A DNA stretch of 13,408 nucleotides from Acidobacterium sp049965615 (GCA_049965615.1 JBMFWD010000072.1:1-13408); one strand, 5' to 3'; numbered from the stretch's first letter, positions 7,147 through 13,408 are shown. The notes: generated from the letters alone by a model not told the origin. Numbers and translations are program-made.

Positions 7147-9669
7147 ATGAATCGAGCTGTTGGACTGCTTTCACTGATATTGTTTCTGGGAGCCGGATTG
7201 CCGGCTCTGGCGCAAGTACCTATGGGAAATCCGGCAAACGGGCCGACGAACATTCCTGACGCGCAGCTCGATCCTGCGCGCATGCTGGCATCGTCGCAGT
7301 TGGAATCGGCGCTCCATAAGCCGCTGCCGGAACAATATATATGGACCAGCAGAGCGTCGAACTCCATGGACCAGCGCAAGGGCGCCGACCATTCGATGCC
7401 ACATTACTTCCGGCGCGTCTTTGCGGTGGCGAGTCTTCCGGCGCAAGCCACGCTATATGTGGCAGGGCCGCGGAAGGCCGCTATTTACGTTAACGGCAAA
7501 GAGGTGGGCCACTATCAGCTCGTCCCGGAAGCGCACTTGGGAATTCGTGTTTACGCCTGCGATGTAGCGAAGGAACTGCATCCCGGCAAAAACGTGCTGG
7601 CGATAGAAGGCCTGCGGGGTCCGCGCGCTGGAAACGAGGCATGGGACAACGTTAGCCGCCATTTGCAAAGCGGAGAGGTGCTGGCCGCGATGATCGTTCC
7701 AGCCGCACGAGGCATTGCAGCGCCGCCCCTTGTGATGACCGACGGACAGTGGAAGGCGACAGTGCAGGCTCCGCCGGAAGGCTGGCAGAAAGTGAGCTTC
7801 AATGACGCCCATTGGCCTGCCGCGGATGACCTGGGCGGCATTGAAAGCTCTATCGATCTCTTTCAAGCCAACGCGGACGCAGGCATGTACGCGTGGCCCG
7901 GGTATGACGGGATTTCTCCTTTCCTCGCGCACTATTCGCTGGATGCAATGAAGGTGAGCAACGTGTTTGGCGGCGTCGGCACTGTGAACAATGCTCAGAC
8001 GCTTACAGGCCGCTCGGCTGGTGAGGAACTGACCGTCCTGATTCCGAAGGAACACGTGTCGTTACAGAGCGCACCGCAGGTGCTGCTGGATTTTGGACGA
8101 GAGGTAAATGGGCGGCTTGAGTTGCAGTCAAATTCTAACGCTCCCGCGGAAGTTACCGTTCAGTATGGCGAATCAGAAGCAGAAGCGCTGAACGAACCGT
8201 ACCTCGGGATTGATCCTGTATATATTCCCGCGCACGGCACTGCATACGGACCGAAGAGCGCGTTCCGCTATGCAATTATTCGCTTCGTGGGTGGTCGTGA
8301 TACTCAGTACAAGGCAATTCGTCTGGACGGCATTGCTTATCCGGTGAAGTACCAGGGTTCGTTTGAATCCTCCGACCCTGAGCTGAACAAGATGTGGACC
8401 ATCGGAGCGTATACGGCGCACCTGTGCATGCAGGACGACATTTGGGATGCCCCCAAGCGTGACCGGAACCGCTGGATGGGCGATCTGGATGTGAGCGGTC
8501 GCACCATCGACGATGTATTCGGCGATCACTTCCTGATGCAGGACACTTTAAGCCGATTGATTGGGCCAGCGCCTGTCAAAGCTCATGTGAACAGGATTCC
8601 AGGTTACTCGGCCTTCTGGGTGACAGGCGAGAAGATGTATTACCTGCATACAGGTTCGATGAAGCAACTGGAAAGCCTGCACACACGGTTGGTTGAACTC
8701 CTCAGCTACATGGAGAAGGATCTGAACCAGCAGGATCTATTCTCTGACCTTACGCACGACTGGCCATTTGTGGACTGGTCGCCGGAGATGAACAGCTATG
8801 ACGCGCAAACGCGCATGGCCACGCAGTTTGAGTATTACGCTGCATTCAAGGATGGGGCCTATCTTCTTCGTATTCTGCACGATGACAAGAATGCGCAGAA
8901 GTTTGAAGAAATGGCGAACAGGTTAAAAACTGCGGCGCAGGAGCACATGCTGGATGCGAAGGGATCGTTTGGCGACCGCTGGCAGCCCAATGCGTATGCG
9001 GTGATTTCGGGTGTTGCCAATAAGGACCAATACGCAACAATCTGGAAAAATTCGCTTTCAGATGTGGGACATGTGAAGTACAACCCGTACATCATTACTC
9101 CCTACTACAACTTTTACGTAGTCACGGCGATGGCGAAGATGGGGCACCGCAAGGCCGCACTGAACTGGATTCGGCAATACTGGGGCGGCATGGTGCGGGA
9201 GGGCGCCACCAGCTACTGGGAAGGATATGATCCCACCTGGTACAAGGGATTTGACTTCCATGCGTCGCTGCAAGCCGACAATATGTCAGGCTATAACGTC
9301 AGCCTGGCGCACGGATGGTCGAGCGGTGTGACTCCGTGGCTGATGACTCAGATTCTTGGAATTCGACCGACGGCGGGAGGGTTTGCAAAGGTGGATATCC
9401 GCCCCGATCTGCTTGGCCTGAAATGGGCCAGAGGCGGCGAGCCGACGCCGCATGGAATTCTGAGCGTATCCATACGTAACGATAACAGTTACGTGACGAC
9501 AATTGGCCTGCCGTCGAACGTTGAGGCAAAAGTCTCAGTTCCTGTTCCGACGGCTGGCGCCACGGTGATAGTGAACGGAAAGCCAATGACCAGCACGCCG
9601 GTTGAAGGAGGCAAGCGCGCGGTGGTGGTGCTGAGCGGAAAAGGTACTTATACCGTCACGAGCAGATAG
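7147..9669 (+). CDS. Secreted alpha-L-rhamnosidase-type enzyme, GH78 family
   Basis: This 840-residue exported protein should release terminal alpha-L-rhamnose from plant or bacterial glycans. The signal peptide (MNRAVGLLSLILFLGAGLPALA) is followed by two beta-sandwich regions to about residue 400, then the (alpha/alpha)6 catalytic domain. The GH78 motif appears as QDDIWDAPKRDRNRWMGDL: D434, K437, R438, D439, W443 and D446. Near the end, GATSYWE gives E692 as likely general base, and SLAHGWSSGVTPWL is a strong family signature. A C-terminal beta-sandwich (from about GGFAKVDIRPDLLGLKW) closes the protein. The general acid is probably D439, where several characterised members have Glu; this comes from motif alignment by eye. 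GAGGAG five bases before the ATG supports the start. It is last in the co-directional block that begins with the receptor. Activity on rhamnose is the family default and not proved here. Confidence 0.9.
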   Translation: MNRAVGLLSLILFLGAGLPALAQVPMGNPANGPTNIPDAQLDPARMLASSQLESALHKPLPEQYIWTSRASNSMDQRKGADHSMPHYFRRVFAVASLPAQATLYVAGPRKAAIYVNGKEVGHYQLVPEAHLGIRVYACDVAKELHPGKNVLAIEGLRGPRAGNEAWDNVSRHLQSGEVLAAMIVPAARGIAAPPLVMTDGQWKATVQAPPEGWQKVSFNDAHWPAADDLGGIESSIDLFQANADAGMYAWPGYDGISPFLAHYSLDAMKVSNVFGGVGTVNNAQTLTGRSAGEELTVLIPKEHVSLQSAPQVLLDFGREVNGRLELQSNSNAPAEVTVQYGESEAEALNEPYLGIDPVYIPAHGTAYGPKSAFRYAIIRFVGGRDTQYKAIRLDGIAYPVKYQGSFESSDPELNKMWTIGAYTAHLCMQDDIWDAPKRDRNRWMGDLDVSGRTIDDVFGDHFLMQDTLSRLIGPAPVKAHVNRIPGYSAFWVTGEKMYYLHTGSMKQLESLHTRLVELLSYMEKDLNQQDLFSDLTHDWPFVDWSPEMNSYDAQTRMATQFEYYAAFKDGAYLLRILHDDKNAQKFEEMANRLKTAAQEHMLDAKGSFGDRWQPNAYAVISGVANKDQYATIWKNSLSDVGHVKYNPYIITPYYNFYVVTAMAKMGHRKAALNWIRQYWGGMVREGATSYWEGYDPTWYKGFDFHASLQADNMSGYNVSLAHGWSSGVTPWLMTQILGIRPTAGGFAKVDIRPDLLGLKWARGGEPTPHGILSVSIRNDNSYVTTIGLPSNVEAKVSVPVPTAGATVIVNGKPMTSTPVEGGKRAVVVLSGKGTYTVTSR

Positions 9670-9719
9670 TAACCTGCTCTGGCACGGCATGGTACTGTCC
9701 GAATCAAGCAGTTGCAGGT

Positions 9720-10417
9720 CAGGGCAATTGCATTTGGAATTTTGTTGAACCATGTGTGGTACTTACGGTTGCAGTTTGCAGGCATGAAGTTTCTTGCAGG
9801 GGGAATTATGTCCAGGCAAGAGATGATGGAGCAGTTTGGAACGTGTTGGGAAGGGCTTGAAGACCCGCGCAGCGGCAATGCAGCCCTGCACGACTTTCAC
9901 GAACTTCTGATGATCGCGCTGTGCTGCGTTTTGTGCGGCGGTCAAGGCGCGGTGGATATGGCGGAGTTCGCTCAGGCAAAAGAGCCGTTTCTGCGCAGTT
10001 TTCTCAGGCTGGCCAACGGCCTGCCCAGCCACGATACCTTCAGCCGGCTGTTTCGCAATCTTGATCCGGATCAATTTCGTGAGTCGTTTCAGCGGTTTAT
10101 GGCGCAGTTTTCCCAGCAGATGCAGGGCGTTGTGGCCATCGACGGCAAGGTTTTGCGCCGCTCGTTTGATCGGGCCAGCGGCAAGAGTGCCCTGCACATG
10201 GTCAGCGCCTGGGGCTGCCAACAGCGGTTGGTGCTGGCGCAGGTGGCCACCGATGCCAAGTCCAACGAGATCACGGCGGTGCCGAAGCTGTTGCGAATGC
10301 TCTCTCTGAAAGGTGCTATCGTGACCACCGATGCGCTCAACTGCCAGCGTGCGATTGCCGAGCAGATCGTGGAGCAGAAGGGCGATTACGCGCTGGCGTG
10401 GAAGGGCAATCAAGGCA
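9720..10417 (+). mobile_element. ISAs1-like insertion sequence remnant, right end missing
   Basis: The element is recognised from its transposase. CAGGGCAATTGCATTTGGAA at 9720-9739 is a plausible left terminal repeat, since it begins with CAGGG and lies about 90 bases before the transposase start. I found no inverted copy downstream, so the right end appears lost. Homology to ISAs1 transposases stops just after the KGNQG motif near 10417. The left boundary is a guess; the truncation is well supported by protein length. Confidence 0.6.
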
Positions 10418-10500
10418 CACAATCGCTCTACTTTATGCAGCAATCAGTAGGTCCCACCTACCTTCCGCGGCAATACATTCGCGCTGAGGTTATCGGATAG
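9808..10500 (+). pseudogene. Truncated ISAs1-family transposase
   Basis: From the ATG at 9808 (after AGGGGGA) this frame gives 230 residues; the family is usually about 370-380. The first 90 residues match the transposase-associated N-terminal domain (WEGLEDPRSG... FLRLANGLPSHDTFSRLFRNLDPDQF). The DDE catalytic domain follows with AIDGK (D112), HMVSAWGC, KSNEITAVPKLL, TTDALNCQ (D175) and DYALAWKGNQG (K199-Q202). Homology ends there: the last 27 or so residues (TQSLYF... RAEVIG) do not fit the family and the third catalytic acidic residue is missing. It should be unable to transpose. The frame upstream is intact, suggesting fairly recent loss of the 3' half. It lies between the glycan genes and the MarR operon, at the point where strand composition changes. 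Confidence 0.85.
10447..10461. repeat. Short perfect palindrome near the transposase junction
   Basis: GTAGGT (10447-10452) and ACCTAC (10456-10461) pair around CCC. It lies just past the point where transposase homology ends, in the unrecognised tail. It could be a small hairpin or chance; no T-tract follows. Confidence 0.2.
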
Positions 10501-10593
10501 GCTCTGTAACTGATATTGTTAGTGTGTTCGATCGCGCCCGTTGTCCTGCACCCGCAAGCGCAGGCCAACAGGCGCATCGTCATAACAAGCACT

Positions 10594-11076
10594 ATGCCAA
10601 AACACAAAGCAGCTACGCTCGCCGAAGAAATCAAGCAAACGCGACCCTTTTCCAGTGTTGAAGAGGAAGCTTACCTGAGCCTTGTGCGCACCAGCGCCGA
10701 CCTTAACCACAGCACTGACCAGTTTCTCAAGCCCTTTGGCATTACCCAGTCTCAATACAATGTGCTGCGAATTCTCCGCGGCGCGGGTGCCGAAGGCCTT
10801 GGCCGCAACCAGATTGCAGAACGCATGGTCACGCCCACACCCGACGCTTCCCGCCTCCTCGACCGCCTGGAGGAATCAGGATGGATCAGGCGCAAACGTG
10901 GAAAAGAAGATCGGCGCCAGGTCACCAGTTGCATCACGCCTGCCGGTCTCAGGTTGCTCAACAAACTCGACGCACCCATCGCAGCATTCCACAAGGGACA
11001 ATTCCCCGCTGTCAGTAAAGCCGACCTTCATCAGCTGACCCGAATTCTCTCGAAGCTTCGCAGCTCTCGCCAGTAG
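10594..11076 (+). CDS. MarR-family transcriptional regulator
   Basis: This 160-residue protein is a winged-helix dimeric repressor or activator of the MarR type. The core runs from about ITQSQYNVLRILR through GRNQIAERMVTPTPDASRLLDRLEESGWIRRKRGKEDRRQVTSCITPAGLRLLNKLD. This shows the recognition helix, the wing with the D-R-R motif, and the flanking dimer helices. A start at 10516 is open but gives an unlikely extension; the ATG at 10594 (MPKHKAAT) gives the usual length. No clear ribosome binding site precedes it. The next gene begins 60 bases downstream on the same strand with a 20-bp palindrome in the gap, so this protein probably controls the VOC and stress genes. MarR proteins next to VOC proteins often sense quinones, catechols or other electrophiles, as MhqR and YodB do in Bacillus; the ligand here is unknown. 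Confidence 0.9.
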   Translation: MPKHKAATLAEEIKQTRPFSSVEEEAYLSLVRTSADLNHSTDQFLKPFGITQSQYNVLRILRGAGAEGLGRNQIAERMVTPTPDASRLLDRLEESGWIRRKRGKEDRRQVTSCITPAGLRLLNKLDAPIAAFHKGQFPAVSKADLHQLTRILSKLRSSRQ

Positions 11077-11110
11077 CCAAAAGAATCCGTTCCCCCTCAA
11101 ATATCATCCA

Positions 11111-11130
11111 ATACGTGTTACAACACTTAT
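11111..11130. promoter_or_regulatory. Candidate MarR operator before the VOC gene
   Basis: ATACGTGTTACAACACTTAT is an imperfect palindrome: GTGTT and AACAC are perfect arms around AC, and ATA/TAT continue the symmetry outward with one mismatched pair. Its length and dyad shape are typical of MarR-family sites. It ends six bases before the VOC ATG, so binding would block transcription or initiation there. TACAAC inside it could act as a -10 box, which would give a nearly leaderless message. The palindrome is seen; its binding by the adjacent MarR protein is inferred. Confidence 0.55.
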
Positions 11131-11136
11131 TCTGCG

Positions 11137-12033
11137 ATGACGACAACTCCGGCCACCACCTTCGATTTCGGAATCCAGCCTCCCGCTTACCGACTGCCAG
11201 CAAATGCCCGGATTGGCCGCATCCGCCTGGCGGTCTCCAATCTCAGCCGCTCAATCGACTTCTACACCCGCATCATCGGCCTTCGGATCCTCTCTTCACA
11301 GGATTCGCTGGCGTCGCTCGCGCCGTGTGACGATAACCGCATACTGCTGGAACTGCAACAATTACCGGGCGTTCAGCCCATCCAGCCCGGTTCCCGCCTC
11401 GGCCTCTATCATCCTGCATTCCTGCTGCCGACGCGCGAAGATCTCGGCCGATTTGTGCGCCACCTGCACCGGCACGACGTTCCCTTCGGTGCAGGCGACC
11501 ATCTCTACAGTGAAGCACTTTACCTCACTGACCCCGATGGACTCACCGTCGAGGTCTACGCCGACCGCGATCGCTCGACCTGGAAAATCGATGGCCGAGA
11601 ACTCGTCAGCGCCACCAATCCGGTCCGCCTTGGCGAACTGGCTGCGCTTTCCACCGAGCCCTGGGAAGGTTTACCCGCCGCAACCACCATCGGCCACGTC
11701 CACTTCTATGTCGGCAATCTCAAACAAGCCGCTTCGTTCTATCACGACGCTCTGGGACTCGACCTCATTACATGGCGCTATCCCGGCGCGCTATTTCTCT
11801 CAGCCGGCGGATACCATCATCATGTAGCCGTCAACACCTGGGCCGCGGGCTCACCTCCAGCGTCAGAAACCGACGCCCGACTGCTTTTCTGGGAGTTGGC
11901 GCTTCCGTCCTTCCACGACATTTCTCGCGCAGCAACCAGCCTCAGAGCGGCAGGAATTGCTTCCATCAGTTCCCCAGACGGAGCTGCAGTCTTTACAGAT
12001 CCATGGGGAATTCGCGTCGTGCTTGTTACGTAA
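11137..12033 (+). CDS. Two-module VOC superfamily protein (glyoxalase / catechol-2,3-dioxygenase-like)
   Basis: This 298-residue protein has two vicinal-oxygen-chelate modules. Module 1 (about 25-142) runs from ARIGRIRLAVSNLSRSIDFY to LYLTDPDGLTVEVYADR. Module 2 (about 184-298) runs from IGHVHFYVGNLKQAASFY to FTDPWGIRVVLVT. The layout and phrases such as GLYHPAFLLPTREDL and LSAGGYHHH resemble Bacillus CatE-like proteins, which are controlled by MarR-type regulators and act on catechols or quinones. The metal site is unclear: E139 (module 1) and H187 (module 2) sit at ligand positions, but the matching positions hold R28 and V295. Dioxygenase activity should therefore not be assumed. Its coding sequence is rich in C-ending codons, unlike the glycan genes. 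It sits between a MarR gene and a universal stress gene on the same strand, suggesting a detoxification operon. Confidence 0.85.
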   Translation: MTTTPATTFDFGIQPPAYRLPANARIGRIRLAVSNLSRSIDFYTRIIGLRILSSQDSLASLAPCDDNRILLELQQLPGVQPIQPGSRLGLYHPAFLLPTREDLGRFVRHLHRHDVPFGAGDHLYSEALYLTDPDGLTVEVYADRDRSTWKIDGRELVSATNPVRLGELAALSTEPWEGLPAATTIGHVHFYVGNLKQAASFYHDALGLDLITWRYPGALFLSAGGYHHHVAVNTWAAGSPPASETDARLLFWELALPSFHDISRAATSLRAAGIASISSPDGAAVFTDPWGIRVVLVT

Positions 12034-12089
12034 TCCACGACGAATCAAACCCCCAGTGGGACGATCAGTACGCAGTCGCTGGAGGAATA

Positions 12090-12542
12090 ATGTGCGATTC
12101 AATCTTGATTGCCTACGACGGCTCCCCAGAAGCCAAAAGCGCTCTGAAAGTTGGCCTTGATCTAGCCGCAAAGCTCCAGGCCAGTGTCACCTTGGTCTCG
12201 ATTCTTGAGCCGTTCCCCAGCTACCTGAATATCGCCGGCAGTGTCGCGCCGGAATTGCCCGCAACAATGCTCCGCGAGCACCGCGATGAGCTGACGGAAC
12301 TCCAGTCTATGACGCACCAGGAGGCAACTCGCCGAAACATCCCGCTCCAAACTCAGTTGCTGGAAGCCCCTGAAGTCTCCGGCATCCTCAATGCTGCGCG
12401 CGAAACCCACGCTCGTCTCATTGTCATCGGACTACGCCGACACAGCGCCACCCTTGAATGGGCAGGAACCATTCGCCAGGTTGCCAATGAAAGTCCGCGC
12501 CCTATCCTCGCGGTCCCCTGCAATCGCGATCCAAAAGGCTGA
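12090..12542 (+). CDS. Universal stress protein (UspA family)
   Basis: This 150-residue cytoplasmic protein has the single Usp fold: CDSILIAYDGSPEAKSALKVGLDLA at the N-terminus, and ARLIVIGLRRHSATLEWAGTIRQV... RPILAVP at the end. The frame is open far upstream, but ATG at 12090 with GGAGGAA just before it gives the standard length and start. In nucleotide-binding members the last part reads G-x2-G-x9-G-(S/T); here it is GLRRH...AGT, so the second glycine is arginine. ATP binding may be weak or absent. It starts 56 bases after the VOC gene and probably shares its transcript, ending at the hairpin terminator at 12571. Usp proteins help cells survive stress or growth arrest; the trigger here is probably whatever the MarR protein senses. 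Confidence 0.88.
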   Translation: MCDSILIAYDGSPEAKSALKVGLDLAAKLQASVTLVSILEPFPSYLNIAGSVAPELPATMLREHRDELTELQSMTHQEATRRNIPLQTQLLEAPEVSGILNAARETHARLIVIGLRRHSATLEWAGTIRQVANESPRPILAVPCNRDPKG

Positions 12543-12570
12543 TCCTCTTTCGTACAAGCGCGCAAATTCG

Positions 12571-12604
12571 AAAAGGCGGCAGACTCTCCCGTCTGCCGCC
12601 TTTT
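12571..12604. terminator. Bidirectional intrinsic terminator
   Basis: AAAAGGCGGCAGAC (12571-12584) and GTCTGCCGCCTTTT (12591-12604) pair perfectly around the loop TCTCCC. The A-run on one side and T-run on the other let the hairpin stop transcription in both directions. It lies 28 bases after the universal stress gene and 29 bases from the end of the convergent carboxylesterase gene, exactly where a shared terminator is expected. Confidence 0.92.
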
Positions 12605-12633
12605 CTGGTAAAGCGATCATTCCCAACCCTGCG

Positions 12634-13251
12634 TTACGGTTGCGCGTTCATCTTCTGGTCTGCGACCGCTTCAGTTAGGTTCAGCCGCGCCTTCCAGGGA
12701 TCAGCCATCGCCTCAGGTCCATGATTCTCCGTAAACAACATCAGTTGACCCGTCTTCACCGAATAACGAGGCCAATGCGGAAGCCCCTCGCCGTTCGGAT
12801 TCCCCGTTTTCACAAAGTTCGCCCAGTAATCATTCACCTCTTCTCTGGCCTTCACATCCGCGGAGGTTGCAGCCGCGCCATACTTGGCCTTGACCGTGTC
12901 GAACACAAAAGGAATCTCCGCAGCGTGCGGCGCTCCCGGCCACTGCTTGCGCATCGAATCCGCCACATAGCCAAACTGGTACTCCCACACCGGATCGCCC
13001 TGCGCTGACAGCGTCTGCGCTACAAACCGGGCAGGCTCAATCATCATCGCGTCCGCCGCAACTTTCATTCCAGGAAACCGCAGATCGGAATCCGGCTTCG
13101 CACCGTAAGCGGCTTTGGCTTTCTTCGTATTCTTACCGAACGGCGCAAACAACTGCGCCTGCGTTTTCGCAAACGAAAATCCCAGGTCCAGCGTGTTCGT
13201 CCCAAGCAGAAGCGGAACATGCTGATACTTGTCTTCCCGATACAGCGTCTC
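12634..13251 (-). pseudogene. Type B carboxylesterase, C-terminal fragment only
   Basis: This minus-strand frame encodes 205 residues, the last 40% or so of a type B carboxylesterase/lipase (usually 500 or more residues). It opens with ETLYREDKYQHVPLLLGTNT, matching the VP-LLG-N region before the catalytic acid. It continues through GAPHAAEIPFVFDT, where the His fits the catalytic histidine, to DYWANFVKTGNPNGEGLPHWPRY, a strong C-terminal signature. The GESAGG nucleophile half is absent. Upstream, the frame meets a TAG (13252-13254) made at the edge of the right repeat, and no family sequence lies beyond. The fragment should be inactive unless its other part is joined by rearrangement. There is no start codon or ribosome binding site at the 5' edge. 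A TTG at 13152 could begin an ORF but would lose still more of the protein. Confidence 0.85.
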
Positions 13252-13252
13252 C

Positions 13253-13365
13253 TATGAGCGCCGGTGCAAAACCAGGCCACAGTGCGCCGCGTGAGCGGCG
13301 TTCTGCGGCGGAGTAAAAGCAGGCCACCCGCCGGATCTTGATTTCGTGAGCTGTTGCCTTGATGG
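13253..13365 (+). repeat. 113-bp inverted repeat, right copy
   Basis: This copy matches the reverse complement of 1-113 except at 13283 and 13288. Its left edge abuts the truncated carboxylesterase. Inside, CGCCGC (13285-13290) and GCGGCG (13295-13300) form a perfect 6-bp hairpin with a GTGA loop. Two 15-base near-copies flank it: 13266-13280 and 13313-13327, sharing 13 of 15 bases including the core CAGGCCAC. This internal order suggests a structured repeat and not random duplication. Open frames crossing it look spurious. Confidence 0.9.
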
Positions 13366-13374
13366 CATGGTTCA

Positions 13375-13397
13375 TGGAACATCGGAGGGATGTTCCA
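13375..13397. repeat. Perfect 9-bp-arm palindrome beyond the right repeat
   Basis: TGGAACATC (13375-13383) and GATGTTCCA (13389-13397) pair exactly around the loop GGAGG. It lies nine bases outside the right repeat, in sequence the left copy does not show because the window starts there. It could be an operator, a hairpin of the same element, or part of its terminal region. No T-tract follows within the window. Confidence 0.55.
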
Positions 13398-13408
13398 GGT
13401 GGAGATAT

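Noticed and set aside
10507..10521. TAAC...GTTA dyad considered as a dif/Xer site at the composition switch
   Set aside because: The arms are only 4 bp and the flanking bases do not resemble known dif half-sites.
10516..10593. Longer N-terminus for the MarR protein
   Set aside because: The extra 26 residues do not match MarR family starts, and the ATG at 10594 gives the usual length.
13133..13375. 80-residue minus-strand open frame across the right repeat
   Set aside because: Its N-terminal half lies in the repeat and its C-terminal half is the carboxylesterase read in a wrong frame, so it is a composite chance frame.
1..13408. CRISPR array, tRNA, rRNA, riboswitch, phage or toxin-antitoxin genes
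   Set aside because: I looked for regular short repeats, RNA-gene signatures and small paired ORFs with good start sites and found none that I can support.

Overview
The window looks like a chromosomal segment of an Acidobacteriota bacterium, probably from the Acidobacteriaceae/Terriglobales. The main clue is a very large TonB-dependent receptor that starts with a carboxypeptidase-regulatory-like domain and carries the LPLNGRNF and TLDGL motifs common in the large receptor paralog sets of that phylum. It is followed by secreted TPR and glycoside hydrolase genes. The assignment rests on family style only.

Layout. Bases 1-113 are one copy of a 113-bp repeat; the inverted second copy is at 13253-13365 (111 of 113 identical by eye). 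Just inside the left copy, a minus-strand gene start with a good ribosome binding site and signal peptide is cut off after 24 codons. Bases 184-644 are non-coding, with a palindrome and possible promoter. Bases 645-9669 form a co-directional block: TonB-dependent receptor (645-4220), secreted TPR protein (4304-5509), clan GH-A-like hydrolase (5547-7076) and GH78 alpha-L-rhamnosidase-type enzyme (7147-9669). All four have export signals. The simplest reading is a glycan-use locus: the two hydrolases trim a rhamnose-containing polysaccharide in the periplasm or outside the cell and the receptor imports the products. The substrate is inferred.

Next comes an ISAs1-like insertion sequence remnant (about 9720-10417) whose right half is gone. 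Beyond it, 10594-12542 holds a possible small stress operon: MarR regulator, two-module VOC (glyoxalase/catechol dioxygenase-like) protein and universal stress protein. A 20-bp imperfect palindrome lies just before the VOC start codon and is a good candidate MarR operator. A symmetrical hairpin terminator (12571-12604) separates the stress genes from a convergent, 5'-truncated type B carboxylesterase (12634-13251, minus strand), which is cut by the right repeat.

The most notable structures are not genes: the long inverted repeats that cut a gene at each end with the same repeat edge, and a change of strand composition near the broken insertion sequence (plus strand G-rich before, C-rich after). 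Both point to rearrangement, or to repeat-bounded assembly. I found no CRISPR array, rRNA or tRNA gene, and no clear new defence or biosynthetic system.
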